A stretch of DNA of 32,890 bases from Actinomycetes bacterium (lineage in GTDB: Bacteria; Actinomycetota; Actinomycetes; Actinomycetales; Microbacteriaceae). Positions 15,822 to 24,238 of the stretch are shown piece after piece. The notes below the pieces were generated by a model. The model did not search any database. It was given only the letters and a program-made list of their open reading frames with translations, and was not told where the DNA came from. The stretch covers positions 1-32,890 of the forward strand of contig JAEZHW010000019.1 in assembly GCA_023436775.1 (NCBI GenBank), written 5' to 3'. The position numbers were made by a program, and so were the translations under genes. The first letter of the stretch is position 1; every line of letters begins with the position of its first letter.

Positions 15822-16922
15822 GTGACGATCTTCGCTGATGCCCACGAACACGGGTACCGTCGAATGCACCAGCGCACCCGGATTGGCATGATCGCCTTCG
15901 TGGTCGCTGCGGTGCTCGGCCTGATTATTGTCTTGACCCCGGCGCAGTACGTCATCGTGGGGCCGGGCGGGATCTACGACACCCTCGGCACGGTCCGCGG
16001 CGAGGACAACACGGACGCTCCGGTTGTCTCCGTACCGGGCGCGACGACCTACCCGACCGATGGTGAATTGGACGTGCTGACTGTTGGCGTGCGGTACACG
16101 CCCGAGCAGCTGCCGAGTTGGTTCGCGGTCATCCAGTCCTGGATTGATCCGATGACGACCCCGGTGCCGATCGAAGCGTATTACCCCAAGGGGTTGAGCA
16201 CCGAAGACGTTGAAGAACAGAACCTCGCCATGATGCGCGATTCGCAGAACGAGGCAATGGCCGCCGCACTGCGCGCGATTGAACAGCCATTTACGGTCAC
16301 GGTGAGCGTGGCCGAACTGCTCGACGGCTCGCCTGCTGCGGGGTTGTTGCAGCCCGGTGATGTGATTACCGCGGTGGATGGTCAGGCCGTCACCAGCGGC
16401 GCCGGCCTGTCGCAGATGGTCCGCAACAGCACCAGTGGTGCCGAGCTCACCCTCGACATTCTGCGGGACGGGAAGAAGCAGCAGGTTGCGGTCACGCCGC
16501 GCCTGAACGCGCAGGGGGCACAGATCATTGGGGTCGCCCTGAAGAGTGACTACCAGTTCCCGTACCAGTTCAACGTCGAGCTGGGCGCAGTCGGTGGTCC
16601 GAGCGCGGGTCTGGTGCTGGCGCTGGCGTTCTACGACAAGTTGACCCCGCACTCGCTCACCGGTGGTCAGCGCGTTGCTGCCACTGGCACGATCAACGCC
16701 GAAGGCGTGGTCGGTCCGATCGGTGGCATCGGCCACAAGCTCAATGGGGCCGCGCAGGACGGCATTCGCTGGGTACTGATCCCAGAAGCGAATTGTGCCG
16801 AGGTCCGCGGCAATATCCCAGGCTCCGTGCAGGCCGTCACCGTCTCCACCCTGGATGACGCGATCCGAGCGGTGCGCGCCATCGGCACCGGCATTGGCAC
16901 GGACGTGCTGCCGCGCTGCTAG
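15822..16922 (+). CDS. PDZ and Lon-type (S16) membrane-anchored protease, YlbL-like
   Basis: 366 residues with an N-terminal transmembrane anchor (MIAFVVAAVLGLIIVLTPAQYVIV), a PDZ domain in the middle (VAELLDGSPAAGLLQPGDVITAVDGQ) and a C-terminal Lon-like protease domain. The catalytic dyad is Ser261 in GGPSAG and Lys306 in GGIGHK, 45 residues apart as expected for Lon. It lacks an ATPase, so it belongs with the YlbL/Rv3194c group and should act on extracytoplasmic or membrane substrates. GTG 15822 is chosen because GAGGGAG (15811-15817) precedes it; the in-frame ATG 15771 has no such site. It is followed 121 bases later by the UPF0182 gene, as in mycobacteria. Confidence 0.92.
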   Translation: MTIFADAHEHGYRRMHQRTRIGMIAFVVAAVLGLIIVLTPAQYVIVGPGGIYDTLGTVRGEDNTDAPVVSVPGATTYPTDGELDVLTVGVRYTPEQLPSWFAVIQSWIDPMTTPVPIEAYYPKGLSTEDVEEQNLAMMRDSQNEAMAAALRAIEQPFTVTVSVAELLDGSPAAGLLQPGDVITAVDGQAVTSGAGLSQMVRNSTSGAELTLDILRDGKKQQVAVTPRLNAQGAQIIGVALKSDYQFPYQFNVELGAVGGPSAGLVLALAFYDKLTPHSLTGGQRVAATGTINAEGVVGPIGGIGHKLNGAAQDGIRWVLIPEANCAEVRGNIPGSVQAVTVSTLDDAIRAVRAIGTGIGTDVLPRC

Positions 16923-16944
16923 TAGGCAGTGACCGCCCGACTAT

Positions 16945-16959
16945 TGCGCTGAGAGCGCA
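16945..16959 (+). terminator. Short stem-loop after the PDZ-Lon gene
   Basis: TGCGCT (16945-16950) and AGCGCA (16954-16959) form a 6-bp stem with a GAG loop, 22 bases past the stop codon. There is no T-tract, so this is a weak terminator candidate. Confidence 0.3.
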
Positions 16960-16998
16960 CAGCCTGGAACTCTCGGGTGCTCGCACAAGCCCGCCCGG

Positions 16999-17019
16999 TA
17001 GGATTGGCGGCGATATCGC
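16999..17019 (+). promoter_or_regulatory. Putative -10 box and palindrome upstream of UPF0182
   Basis: TAGGAT (16999-17004) is a good actinobacterial -10 box, though the -35 is weak. Just downstream GGCGATATCGCC (17008-17019) is a perfect 12-bp palindrome near the expected transcription start, which could be an operator. The factor is unknown. Confidence 0.4.
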
Positions 17020-17043
17020 CCACCAACCGTTAAGGCTGAGATT

Positions 17044-19971
17044 GTGACGACTACTACCTCTGGACGGCGGCCGCAGTCACGTCCTGCATCCCCGTGGCGC
17101 CCGCTGCAGATCACGCTGATTGTTTTGGTCGTGGCAGTGGCTGGGCTGCTCTACGTGGGCCAGTACTACGCCGACTTCCTCTGGTTCGACCAGCTCGGAT
17201 ACTCCAACGTGCTCGTGACGCAGTGGATCGCCATCGGAGCGCTCTTCGTTGGCGGTTTCCTGGCGATGGCAGTGCCGGTGTGGCTTTCGCTGGTGCTGGC
17301 ATGGCGCAGCCAGCCGGTCTACGTGAAGCTGAACGCGCAACTTGAGCGATACCGCGAACTGGTCGACCCGTTGCGCGTGCTCGTCACCTGGGGTCTGCCG
17401 ATCGTGCTCGGCTTCTTCGCTGGCGTGAGCGTCGCGACGCGGTGGACCGACGTGTTGGTGTGGTGGAACTCGACGCCGACCACGGAGGTTGACCCGCAGT
17501 TCGGGTTGCCGATCTCGTTCTACCTGTTCGAACTGCCCTTCTGGCGCGGGCTGGTGACGTTCCTGTCGGCGGTGGTGCTGCTGGCGGGCCTGGCGAACCT
17601 CGCCATCCACGTCCTCTATGGTGGTCTGCGGTTCGGCGCTCGAGAGTTCTCGATCACCACTGCAGCGCGGGTGCAGCTCGCGATTTTCGCGGCCCTGTAC
17701 GTCGGGGTCCAGGCGGTCAGCCTCTGGCTGGACCAGTACGCCACCCTGACCGACAGTTCCTCCGGTCTGCTCATCGGTGCCTCGTACACCGACGTGAATG
17801 CCTGGATTCCGGGACGCGTGATCCTGGTTGGCGCCGCCGTGCTCGTGGTGGTGTTGTTCCTGGTCGCCGCCTTCACCGGTCGCTGGCGTCTGCCGGTGGT
17901 TGGTACCGGTCTGCTGCTGGTCAGCGCCCTGGTCGTGGGCAACCTGTACCCGTGGGCCATTCAGCGTTTCCAGGTGGACCCGAGCGAACAGACGTTGGAA
18001 GCCGAGTACCTCAAGCGAAACATTGAGGCCACTCGCAAGGCGTACGGTGTCGACGACGTCGTGGAAGTGCCCTACGCGGCGAAAACCGATGCCGAGGAAG
18101 GCGCGCTGCGCGCCGACGCCGAGGCAGCAGCCAGCATTCGTCTGATCGACCCGCAGCTGGTCTCGGCGGCATTCACTCAGTTCCAGGTGTTCCGCCAGTA
18201 CTACCAGTTCCCTGGTCAGCTCGACGTGGGTCGCTACGAGATCGATGGTGAAACCCAGGACGTGGTTCTTGCCGTTCGTGAACTGAACTCGCAGGGCATT
18301 ACCGGTGCCGGCAGCTGGGTGAACCAGGCCATTGTCTACACCCACGGCTACGGCCTCGTTGCCGCCTATGGCAACAAGCGCACCGTCGACGGCCAGCCGC
18401 TATTCCTGGAAGGTGACATTCCGGTCACCAAGGCGCTGGGCGACTACGAACCGCGCATCTACTTCGGTGAGAACTCGCCGCGGTACTCCATCGTGGGTGG
18501 TCCGGCGGGTACCCCGGCCCGCGAGCTGGACTACCCGTCCAGCGAGGCCGAGAACGCCAGCACGGTCCGCACCACCTTCTCGGGTGATGGTGGCCCGAAG
18601 CTCAGCAACATCCTGCTGCGCATCATCTACGCCATCAAGTTCCAGAGTGAGCAGATTCTGCTCTCCGGTGACGTGTATGACGAGTCGCAGATTCTCTACG
18701 ACCGCGACCCGTTGACCCGCGTGGGCAAGGTGGCGCCGTATCTGACGCTCGACTCGGATCCATATCCCGCGATCGTGGACGGTCGCATCGTGTGGATTGT
18801 CGATGGCTACACCACCTCGGCGAACTACCCGTATTCAGCCAAGGTGGGCTTGCGCTCGGCGATGGCCGCGGCGAACACGCAGTCCTCGCGACTGTCGACC
18901 GACACCATCAACTACATCCGCAACTCGGTCAAGGCCACGGTTGACGCCTATGACGGCAAGGTCACCCTCTACGCATGGGATGACCAGGATCCGGTGCTGC
19001 AGACCTGGAACAAGGTCTTCCCGGGCAAGATCAAGTCCCTCTCCGAGATGTCCGGCGAGTTGATGAGCCACGTCCGGTACCCGTCGGACTTGTTCAAGGT
19101 GCAGCGTACGGTGCTTGGTACGTACCACGTGACCAACCCCGAGGGCTTCTACGAAGGCAACGACGCATGGGTCACCCCGCGTGAACCCACCGCGACGAAC
19201 GCGGAGTCGGCGCCGTTCCAGCCGCCGTACTACCTGTCGCTGAAGGTGCCGGGTCAGGACAAGACCGAATACTCGATCTACTCCACCTACATTCCGCAGC
19301 AGACCGGTGAGAGCGCTCGAAACGTGCTGATGGGCTACCTCTCGGCGAACTCGAATGCTGGCAACACGGCTGGTACCAAGTCGCCCGACTACGGCAAGTT
19401 GACGCTGCTGACGCTGCCGAAGGACACCACGGTGCCCGGCCCCGGCCAGGTACAGGCGAACTTCAACTCGAACCCGACGGTCGCCACGGAACTGAACTTG
19501 CTGGAGCGTGGCCAGAGCACCCAGGTGCTGCGCGGCAACCTGCTGACCCTGCCTGTTGGTGGCGGTCTGCTCTATGTCCAGCCGGTGTACGTGCAGGCAA
19601 CCGGTGGCACCAGCTACCCGCTGCTGCGTAAGGTGCTGGTCGCGTTCGGTGACGAGATCGCCTTCAAGGACAGCCTTGGCGAGGCGCTGGATGAGATCTT
19701 CGGCGGCGACTCCGGTGCCGGTATCGGCGACGGTGAACCGACCACGCCGACGGATCCGACCGACCCGACCGAGCCTGGCGACCCGGCGGAACCCGGTGAC
19801 CCGGGCACGGGTGGCGCGCCGAGCGCGGCCCTGAAGGCCGCCCTGGCCGACGCCGCCGCGGCCCTCAAGGAGCGCGAGGCCGCCCTGAAGTCGGGCGACC
19901 TGGAAGCCTTCGCGAAGGCGGACGCCAGGTTGCAGGCCGCGATCGAAAAGGCGATTGCGCTCAGCAAGTAG
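17044..19971 (+). CDS. UPF0182 family large membrane protein
   Basis: 975 residues. The N-terminal third has about seven transmembrane segments (first at ITLIVLVVAVAGLLYVGQYY, residues 23-42), followed by a large extracytoplasmic domain with blocks such as NIEATRKAYG and RIYFGENSPRYSIVGG, the signature of UPF0182 (Rv3193c-type). The last 80 residues are unusual low-complexity sequence: a Pro/Asp/Thr-rich linker (TDPTDPTEPGDPAEPGDPG) and an Ala-rich charged helix (AALADAAAALKEREAALKSG). Translation starts at GTG 17044. Function is unknown; co-orientation with the PDZ-Lon protease suggests a shared envelope role. A strong hairpin follows the stop. Confidence 0.9.
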   Translation: MTTTTSGRRPQSRPASPWRPLQITLIVLVVAVAGLLYVGQYYADFLWFDQLGYSNVLVTQWIAIGALFVGGFLAMAVPVWLSLVLAWRSQPVYVKLNAQLERYRELVDPLRVLVTWGLPIVLGFFAGVSVATRWTDVLVWWNSTPTTEVDPQFGLPISFYLFELPFWRGLVTFLSAVVLLAGLANLAIHVLYGGLRFGAREFSITTAARVQLAIFAALYVGVQAVSLWLDQYATLTDSSSGLLIGASYTDVNAWIPGRVILVGAAVLVVVLFLVAAFTGRWRLPVVGTGLLLVSALVVGNLYPWAIQRFQVDPSEQTLEAEYLKRNIEATRKAYGVDDVVEVPYAAKTDAEEGALRADAEAAASIRLIDPQLVSAAFTQFQVFRQYYQFPGQLDVGRYEIDGETQDVVLAVRELNSQGITGAGSWVNQAIVYTHGYGLVAAYGNKRTVDGQPLFLEGDIPVTKALGDYEPRIYFGENSPRYSIVGGPAGTPARELDYPSSEAENASTVRTTFSGDGGPKLSNILLRIIYAIKFQSEQILLSGDVYDESQILYDRDPLTRVGKVAPYLTLDSDPYPAIVDGRIVWIVDGYTTSANYPYSAKVGLRSAMAAANTQSSRLSTDTINYIRNSVKATVDAYDGKVTLYAWDDQDPVLQTWNKVFPGKIKSLSEMSGELMSHVRYPSDLFKVQRTVLGTYHVTNPEGFYEGNDAWVTPREPTATNAESAPFQPPYYLSLKVPGQDKTEYSIYSTYIPQQTGESARNVLMGYLSANSNAGNTAGTKSPDYGKLTLLTLPKDTTVPGPGQVQANFNSNPTVATELNLLERGQSTQVLRGNLLTLPVGGGLLYVQPVYVQATGGTSYPLLRKVLVAFGDEIAFKDSLGEALDEIFGGDSGAGIGDGEPTTPTDPTDPTEPGDPAEPGDPGTGGAPSAALKAALADAAAALKEREAALKSGDLEAFAKADARLQAAIEKAIALSK

Positions 19972-19974
19972 TCG

Positions 19975-20031
19975 CGACATACGCAACAGCGCCGCATCGG
20001 AACTCCGGTGCGGCGCTGCTGCGTTCTGTCG
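19975..20031 (+). terminator. Strong long hairpin after UPF0182
   Basis: Arms 19982-19996 and 20009-20023 pair over 15 bp (one G-U) around a 12-base loop, and outer arms CGACA (19975-19979) and TGTCG (20027-20031) extend the stem across small internal loops. It begins a few bases past the UPF0182 stop and separates the housekeeping block from the sugar island. It lacks a long T-tract. Confidence 0.7.
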
Positions 20032-20090
20032 AGCGGCACCTCCAGGCAGTTCGTGTCACGAAGATGCTGCGCTGCGAATGCGAGGAGCCC

Positions 20091-20096
20091 TACGAT
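20091..20096 (+). promoter_or_regulatory. Putative -10 box (TACGAT) for the aldose epimerase gene, likely leaderless
   Basis: TACGAT ends 7 bases before ATG 20104, so transcription should start at the initiation codon. There is no Shine-Dalgarno and no clear -35. Confidence 0.45.
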
Positions 20097-20103
20097 ACCG
20101 GGT

Positions 20104-21042
20104 ATGTCCACGAACCCACCGCTGTCCGGTCATCAGTTCCGCATTCGCCATGGCAAGTACGAAGCCATCATTGCCTCGATTGGTGCCACGCTCCGCTCAC
20201 TGACCGCCGACGGTCGCGACCTGGTCGTGCCCTTCGACGCGGACGAGGTGCGTCCTGCATATCGCGGTGTCACGCTCGCGCCGTGGCCGAACCGGGTGGT
20301 GGACGGTCGCTACAGCTTCAACGGGGTGCAACAGCAACTGGCACTGACCGAGCCGGCCCGAGGCCACGCGTTGCATGGCCTCGCCTGCTGGCTCGACTTC
20401 CGACCCGAAACGTATGTGGATGCGTCGCCGAATCACGTGGAGCTGTTCGCGATGATCGAGCCGCAAGCCGGCTATCCGCACCGGATCCGGCTGGAGGTGG
20501 CCTACCGCCTCGACGATGACGGCCTGCACACGACCGTCACGGCCACGAACATGGGTCCGTCGGCGGCGCCCTACGGCACCGGTCCGCACCCGTACCTGGC
20601 GGTCGGCGCAGCCGGCCTGGACCGAGCCGTGGTGTCGATTCCGGCGGCGAGTATCGCCACCACGGTCGGTGAGCGGTTGTTGCCGGGTGAGGTCGTCTCG
20701 GTCGCCGAGGTGCCGGAGTTCGACTTCCGCCAGGCGCGGGTCTTGGGTGATGTCGCCATCGATCACGCCTACGGCGACATCATCCGTGAACCCGAGGGGC
20801 TGGCCCGGGTGACGGTGCAAAACCCCGACGGCTCCGGCGTGCAACTGGTCTGGGACGAGGCCTGCCCCTGGGTGCAGATTCACACCGCTGATCTCACTGC
20901 GGGGCACCCGGGGCACCGCATCGGCTTGGCAGTCGAACCGATGACGTGTCCACCGGATGCGTTCAACTCAGGCACCGATCTGGTGGTGCTCGAACCGGGG
21001 GCCTCGCACACCGCATGGTGGCGGATCGCAACCTTGGACTAG
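20104..21042 (+). CDS. Aldose 1-epimerase family protein (galactose mutarotase-like)
   Basis: 312 residues of the aldose 1-epimerase beta-sandwich, which interconverts alpha and beta anomers of free sugars in the cytoplasm. Visible signatures: TLAPWPNRVVDGRYSF near the N-terminus, ARGHALHGLACW (catalytic-histidine region), YGTGPHPYLAVG (second conserved histidine), and late in the protein GLAVEPMTCPPDAFNSG carrying the conserved Glu. I chose ATG 20104 (MSTNPPLSGHQF); the frame further upstream is cysteine-rich and falls over the terminator hairpin. It precedes the lacI/ABC/GH3 set, so mutarotation of released xylose or glucose is a reasonable role. Confidence 0.9.
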   Translation: MSTNPPLSGHQFRIRHGKYEAIIASIGATLRSLTADGRDLVVPFDADEVRPAYRGVTLAPWPNRVVDGRYSFNGVQQQLALTEPARGHALHGLACWLDFRPETYVDASPNHVELFAMIEPQAGYPHRIRLEVAYRLDDDGLHTTVTATNMGPSAAPYGTGPHPYLAVGAAGLDRAVVSIPAASIATTVGERLLPGEVVSVAEVPEFDFRQARVLGDVAIDHAYGDIIREPEGLARVTVQNPDGSGVQLVWDEACPWVQIHTADLTAGHPGHRIGLAVEPMTCPPDAFNSGTDLVVLEPGASHTAWWRIATLD

Positions 21043-21050
21043 TCGCGCCG

Positions 21051-21070
21051 CGACCGAAACGTTTCGGTCG
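21051..21070. promoter_or_regulatory. Perfect 20-bp palindromic operator upstream of lacI
   Basis: CGACCGAAACGTTTCGGTCG is perfectly self-complementary. The GAAACGTTTC core with central CG is the classic shape of LacI-family operators. It lies 8-9 bases past the epimerase stop and just upstream of the lacI promoter, so autoregulation is likely. Confidence 0.8.
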
Positions 21071-21077
21071 AAGTTGC

Positions 21078-21106
21078 GTGACTGTTTTCGAAACTTTCCC
21101 TAGGAT
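21078..21106 (+). promoter_or_regulatory. lacI promoter with an internal second operator
   Basis: GTGACT (21078-21083), a 17-base spacer and TAGGAT (21101-21106) form a plausible promoter. Inside the spacer, 21089-21099 reads CGAAACTTTCC, one base away from the CGAAACTTTCG palindrome at the ABC promoter. The shared site suggests that the LacI protein represses both. Confidence 0.65.
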
Positions 21107-21132
21107 GAGAACACGCATTCAGGGAGGCCGAT

Positions 21133-22146
21133 ATGGCAGCAGCAGACTCGCCTCGAGTCACGCTGGCAAAGATCGCGGAGATCGCCGGGGTATCCACTTC
21201 GACGATCTCGAAGGTGTTCAACGGTCGCTCCGACGTCTCGCAACAGACACGGGAACGCGTTGAAGCGCTGCTCACCCAACATGGCTATTTGCGGCGCGGC
21301 AGCGGCCGGACGCGGTCTGGCCTGATCGAGCTGGTGTTTCACCAGTTCGAGAGTGCCTGGTCCATGGAAATCATCCGGGGCGTTGAGGACGTGGCCTCGG
21401 AACACGGTCTGAGCGTCGTGCTGACCCAGAGTGGCACTCGGCACGAGCCAGGTCCGGAGTGGGTGGAAGGCGTGATTCAGCGCCGACCGGAAGCGGTGCT
21501 CCTGGTGTTCTCCGGCATTCCGGACAGTGCCCGGCAAGCACTGCGCACCCGCGACATCCCTTTTGCGATCATCGACCCAGCTGGTGATCCAGCCCCGGAT
21601 GTGCCCTCGGTGGGTTCGGCCAACTGGGCGGGCGGACTGATGGCGACCCGGCATTTGATCGAGCTCGGACACACCAAGATCGCTGCGATCACCGGCCCAG
21701 AGGACATGCTCTGCTCGCACGCCCGGCTGGATGGCTTCCGCTCTGCGATGTCGGGTGCTGGCATTGAGATCAACCCGGATTGGGTGCGGTTCGGAAACTT
21801 TTACACCTCGGGCGGGGAACAGCACGCCCGCGACCTGTTGGCGCAGGTCGACCGCCCGACTGCCATCTTCGCCGGCAGCGATCTGCAGGCGCTCGGTGTG
21901 CTGGAGGCGTGCCGCGCCCTCCATTTGCGCGTGCCCGATGACCTGTCCCTGGTCGGCTATGACGATATTCCCATGGCGCAGTGGGTGAGTCCGCGGCTGA
22001 CGACCGTTCGCCAGCCGTTGCGCGAAATGGGGGCTGAAGCCACCCGGATGGTGCTTCGGCTGCGACAGGATTCCGGCGGGCCAACCCCGCGCATGGACTT
22101 GGCCACGAATTTGGTTGTCCGGGATAGTACGGCGAGGCCGAACTAG
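21133..22146 (+). CDS. bxlR: LacI-family transcriptional repressor, BxlR-like
   Basis: 337 residues. The N-terminal helix-turn-helix is VTLAKIAEIAGVSTSTISKV (residues 9-28), then the hinge helix region, then a periplasmic-binding-protein-like sensor domain ending in the typical SLVGYDDIPMAQWVSPRLTT and MGAEATRMVL. GGGAGG (21122-21127) precedes ATG 21133. It would bind the palindromes at its own promoter and at 22865-22891 and release them on binding a sugar. The neighbouring xylo-oligosaccharide-type transporter and GH3 enzyme point to xylobiose or related oligosaccharides as inducer. The name is by analogy to Streptomyces BxlR and not proven. Confidence 0.85.
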   Translation: MAAADSPRVTLAKIAEIAGVSTSTISKVFNGRSDVSQQTRERVEALLTQHGYLRRGSGRTRSGLIELVFHQFESAWSMEIIRGVEDVASEHGLSVVLTQSGTRHEPGPEWVEGVIQRRPEAVLLVFSGIPDSARQALRTRDIPFAIIDPAGDPAPDVPSVGSANWAGGLMATRHLIELGHTKIAAITGPEDMLCSHARLDGFRSAMSGAGIEINPDWVRFGNFYTSGGEQHARDLLAQVDRPTAIFAGSDLQALGVLEACRALHLRVPDDLSLVGYDDIPMAQWVSPRLTTVRQPLREMGAEATRMVLRLRQDSGGPTPRMDLATNLVVRDSTARPN

Positions 22147-22150
22147 GGCG

Positions 22151-22843
22151 ATGGCGGTGCCGGGGGAGCAGTGGCCACTGACGGAGGAAGCCTGGGTGGG
22201 GGCTTCCGGATCGGGCCTGGTTGCCAGTCTGACCGTTGACGATGGGCCGAACGGCAAGGACACCGAGGCGATCCTCGACTACCTGGCAGAACGCCGGATT
22301 TCCGCGGTATTTTGCGTGATCGCGGATCAGATTCTGGCTCCCGGTGGGGCCGACTTGCTGCGTCGGATCGTGCGCGAAGGACACGTCCTGGGCAACCACT
22401 CGACTGACTTTGCCGACCTTGGCACCGCCTCGCCCGAGGAGGTCGCCGAGCGGATGCGGCGCACCAATGCGGTGATCCGTGAGGCCTTGGATGACCCTGA
22501 CGCGCCCATCCCGTTCTGGCGTGCCCCGAACGGGAGTTGGGGCTGCACCGCGCAGGTCGCGGTCTCCCTTGGCATGCAGCCGCTGGCAGTGGTGAACACC
22601 ATCGGTGACTGGCTGACGCAAGATGTCGAGGTACTGACCGAGCGCTTGCGGCAGGCTATTCGTCCAGGCGAGCTGTTCTTGGTCCATGACGGTGGGGGAG
22701 ACCGCTCGGGCACGGTCGCGGCGCTGCGCCGCGTGCTCGACGAGTGCCTCGCTGCTGGATGGGCCTTCACGCTTCCGAATCCGAAGCCGGGTTCGGAAAA
22801 AAGTGGGTTTGTTGCTATTGACACCAAATACCCGGTTCAGTAG
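22151..22843 (+). CDS. Cytoplasmic CE4 (NodB-like) polysaccharide deacetylase
   Basis: 230 residues with NodB motifs: motif 1 TVDDGPN (catalytic base and metal Asp), motif 2 GNHSTDFADL, motif 3 RAPNGSWG and motif 5 LVHDGGGD. The usual HxxxH metal pair of motif 2 reads HSTDF, so the second histidine is absent; I recall the same in close actinobacterial relatives. No signal peptide is present (MAVPGEQWPLTEEAW), so it acts inside the cell, unlike secreted CE4 enzymes. ATG 22151 lies 4 bases after the lacI stop (TAG at 22144-22146), so the two are co-transcribed. In this setting a role in removing acetyl groups from imported xylan fragments is inferred. Its 3' end holds the ABC operon promoter. 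Confidence 0.8.
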   Translation: MAVPGEQWPLTEEAWVGASGSGLVASLTVDDGPNGKDTEAILDYLAERRISAVFCVIADQILAPGGADLLRRIVREGHVLGNHSTDFADLGTASPEEVAERMRRTNAVIREALDDPDAPIPFWRAPNGSWGCTAQVAVSLGMQPLAVVNTIGDWLTQDVEVLTERLRQAIRPGELFLVHDGGGDRSGTVAALRRVLDECLAAGWAFTLPNPKPGSEKSGFVAIDTKYPVQ

Positions 22844-22846
22844 CCT
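22818..22846 (+). promoter_or_regulatory. Promoter of the ABC importer operon, inside the deacetylase 3' end
   Basis: TTGACA (22818-22823), a 17-base spacer and TAGCCT (22841-22846) form a strong consensus-like promoter. It overlaps the last codons of the deacetylase gene, giving the transporter genes their own start site upstream of the LacI-type operators. Confidence 0.75.
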
Positions 22847-22864
22847 GACCGACAACCAAGTCAA

Positions 22865-22891
22865 TTTCGACACTGTTGTCGAAACTTTCGA
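22865..22891. promoter_or_regulatory. Overlapping LacI-type operators before the binding-protein gene
   Basis: TTTCGACA (22865-22872) and TGTCGAAA (22877-22884) form an inverted repeat with a 4-base spacer. Overlapping it, TCGAAACTTTCGA (22879-22891) is a perfect 13-base palindrome. It contains CGAAACTTTCG, an 11-mer I recall as the regulatory palindrome upstream of Streptomyces xylanase genes. The sites lie just downstream of the predicted transcription start. Confidence 0.82.
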
Positions 22892-22901
22892 GAGGTGTTC
22901 G

Positions 22902-24212
22902 ATGAAGAACCATTCCCGCATGTCGCGTGCTGCGGCGCTGCTGGCCACCTCGGCCCTGGCGTTTGCAGCCGTTACCGGTTGTGCTCCTGCGGCTGAAGAG
23001 CCCCAGGGCGACGTCACCATCACCTGGTGGCACAACGGAACCGGCGAGCCGCTGCTCGGCTTCTGGCAGCAGGTCGCCAAGGAGTTCGAGGACAAGAACC
23101 CGGGCGTGAAGGTTGACGTCCAGGCATTCCAGAACGAAGAACTCCAGCGCACCCTGATCCCGAACGCACTGCGCTCGGGCGACGCTCCCGACGTGTTCCA
23201 GCAGTGGGGTGCTGGCGAACTCGCAGCCCAGGTGAAGGCCGGCTACGTCAAGGACATCTCGGCCGATGTCGCCGCTGAGCTCGAGCTCGTCGGTGGAACC
23301 GTCGCGCCGTGGCAGGTTGACGGCAAGACCTACGGTCTGCCGTTCTCCTTCGGTATCGAGGGCTTCTGGTACAACAAGGACCTGTTCGCCAAGGCGGGCA
23401 TTGCCTCGGTGCCGACTACCCTGGACGAGCTCTACGCTGCCATCGACAAGCTGAAGGCCGCTGGCATCACCCCGATTGCCGTCGGCGCCAAGGACAAGTG
23501 GCCGGCTGCGCACTACTGGTACAACTTCGCCCTGAAGTCGTGCTCGCCGCAGGTCCTGTCGAACGCGCAGGCCAACTTGGTCTTCGACGACCCCTGCTTC
23601 ATCAAGGCGGGTGAGCTGCTGCAGCAGTTCATCGACAGCAAGCCGTTCAACGAGGGCTACCTCGGCACCAGCGCCCAGCAGGGTGCCGGTTCGTCGGCGG
23701 GCCAGCTGGCAACCGGTAAGGCTGCCATGGAGCTCATGGGTCACTGGAACCCGGGCACCATGGGTGGCATCCTGCAGGAGGAGACGGGCGACGCGAACGC
23801 GACTCCGCCGTCGTTCCTTGGCTGGTTCAACTTCCCGGGTATCCCGGGTAGCGCCGGCGACCCGACTGCCGCCCTCGGTGGTGGCGACGGCTTCTCGGTC
23901 TCGGCGGACGCTCCGAAGGAAGCGGTCGAACTGCTGAAGTACATCGCGTCGGTTGACGTGCAGACCCGCTTTGGCGAGGTGGGCGCCGGTATCCCGGTGT
24001 CGAAGGGCTCGGAGGTTTCGATCTCGGACCCGAACCTGCGTCAGGTGCTTGAGGGCCTGCAGGCTTCGACCTACGTGCAGCTCTGGCTGGACACCGCCTA
24101 CGGTCCGGTTGTTGGCGGCGCCATGAACGACGGCATCGTCGCTCTGTTCGCTGGCCAGGCAACCCCGCAGGACATCGTCCAGGGCATGAAGGACGCGGCG
24201 GCAACGCTGTAA
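22902..24212 (+). CDS. bxlE: Sugar-binding lipoprotein of a CUT1-type ABC importer (xylo-oligosaccharide, BxlE-like)
   Basis: 436 residues. The N-terminal signal (MSRAAALLATSALAFAAV) ends in a lipobox with Cys27 (AVTGC), so the mature protein is anchored outside the membrane. The body is a family 1 extracellular solute-binding protein (ITWWHNGTGEPLLGFWQQVA, GLPFSFGIEGFWYNKDLFAKAG, TGKAAMELMGHWNPG). GAGAGG (22890-22895) precedes ATG 22902. It delivers substrate to the two permeases encoded next. The xylobiose or xylo-oligosaccharide assignment rests on operon content and operator type, not on binding-site residues; cello-oligosaccharides remain possible. An intergenic hairpin downstream suggests higher expression than for the permeases. 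Confidence 0.85.
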   Translation: MKNHSRMSRAAALLATSALAFAAVTGCAPAAEEPQGDVTITWWHNGTGEPLLGFWQQVAKEFEDKNPGVKVDVQAFQNEELQRTLIPNALRSGDAPDVFQQWGAGELAAQVKAGYVKDISADVAAELELVGGTVAPWQVDGKTYGLPFSFGIEGFWYNKDLFAKAGIASVPTTLDELYAAIDKLKAAGITPIAVGAKDKWPAAHYWYNFALKSCSPQVLSNAQANLVFDDPCFIKAGELLQQFIDSKPFNEGYLGTSAQQGAGSSAGQLATGKAAMELMGHWNPGTMGGILQEETGDANATPPSFLGWFNFPGIPGSAGDPTAALGGGDGFSVSADAPKEAVELLKYIASVDVQTRFGEVGAGIPVSKGSEVSISDPNLRQVLEGLQASTYVQLWLDTAYGPVVGGAMNDGIVALFAGQATPQDIVQGMKDAAATL

Positions 24213-24238
24213 CACCCCATCATGACCAGCATCATCGA

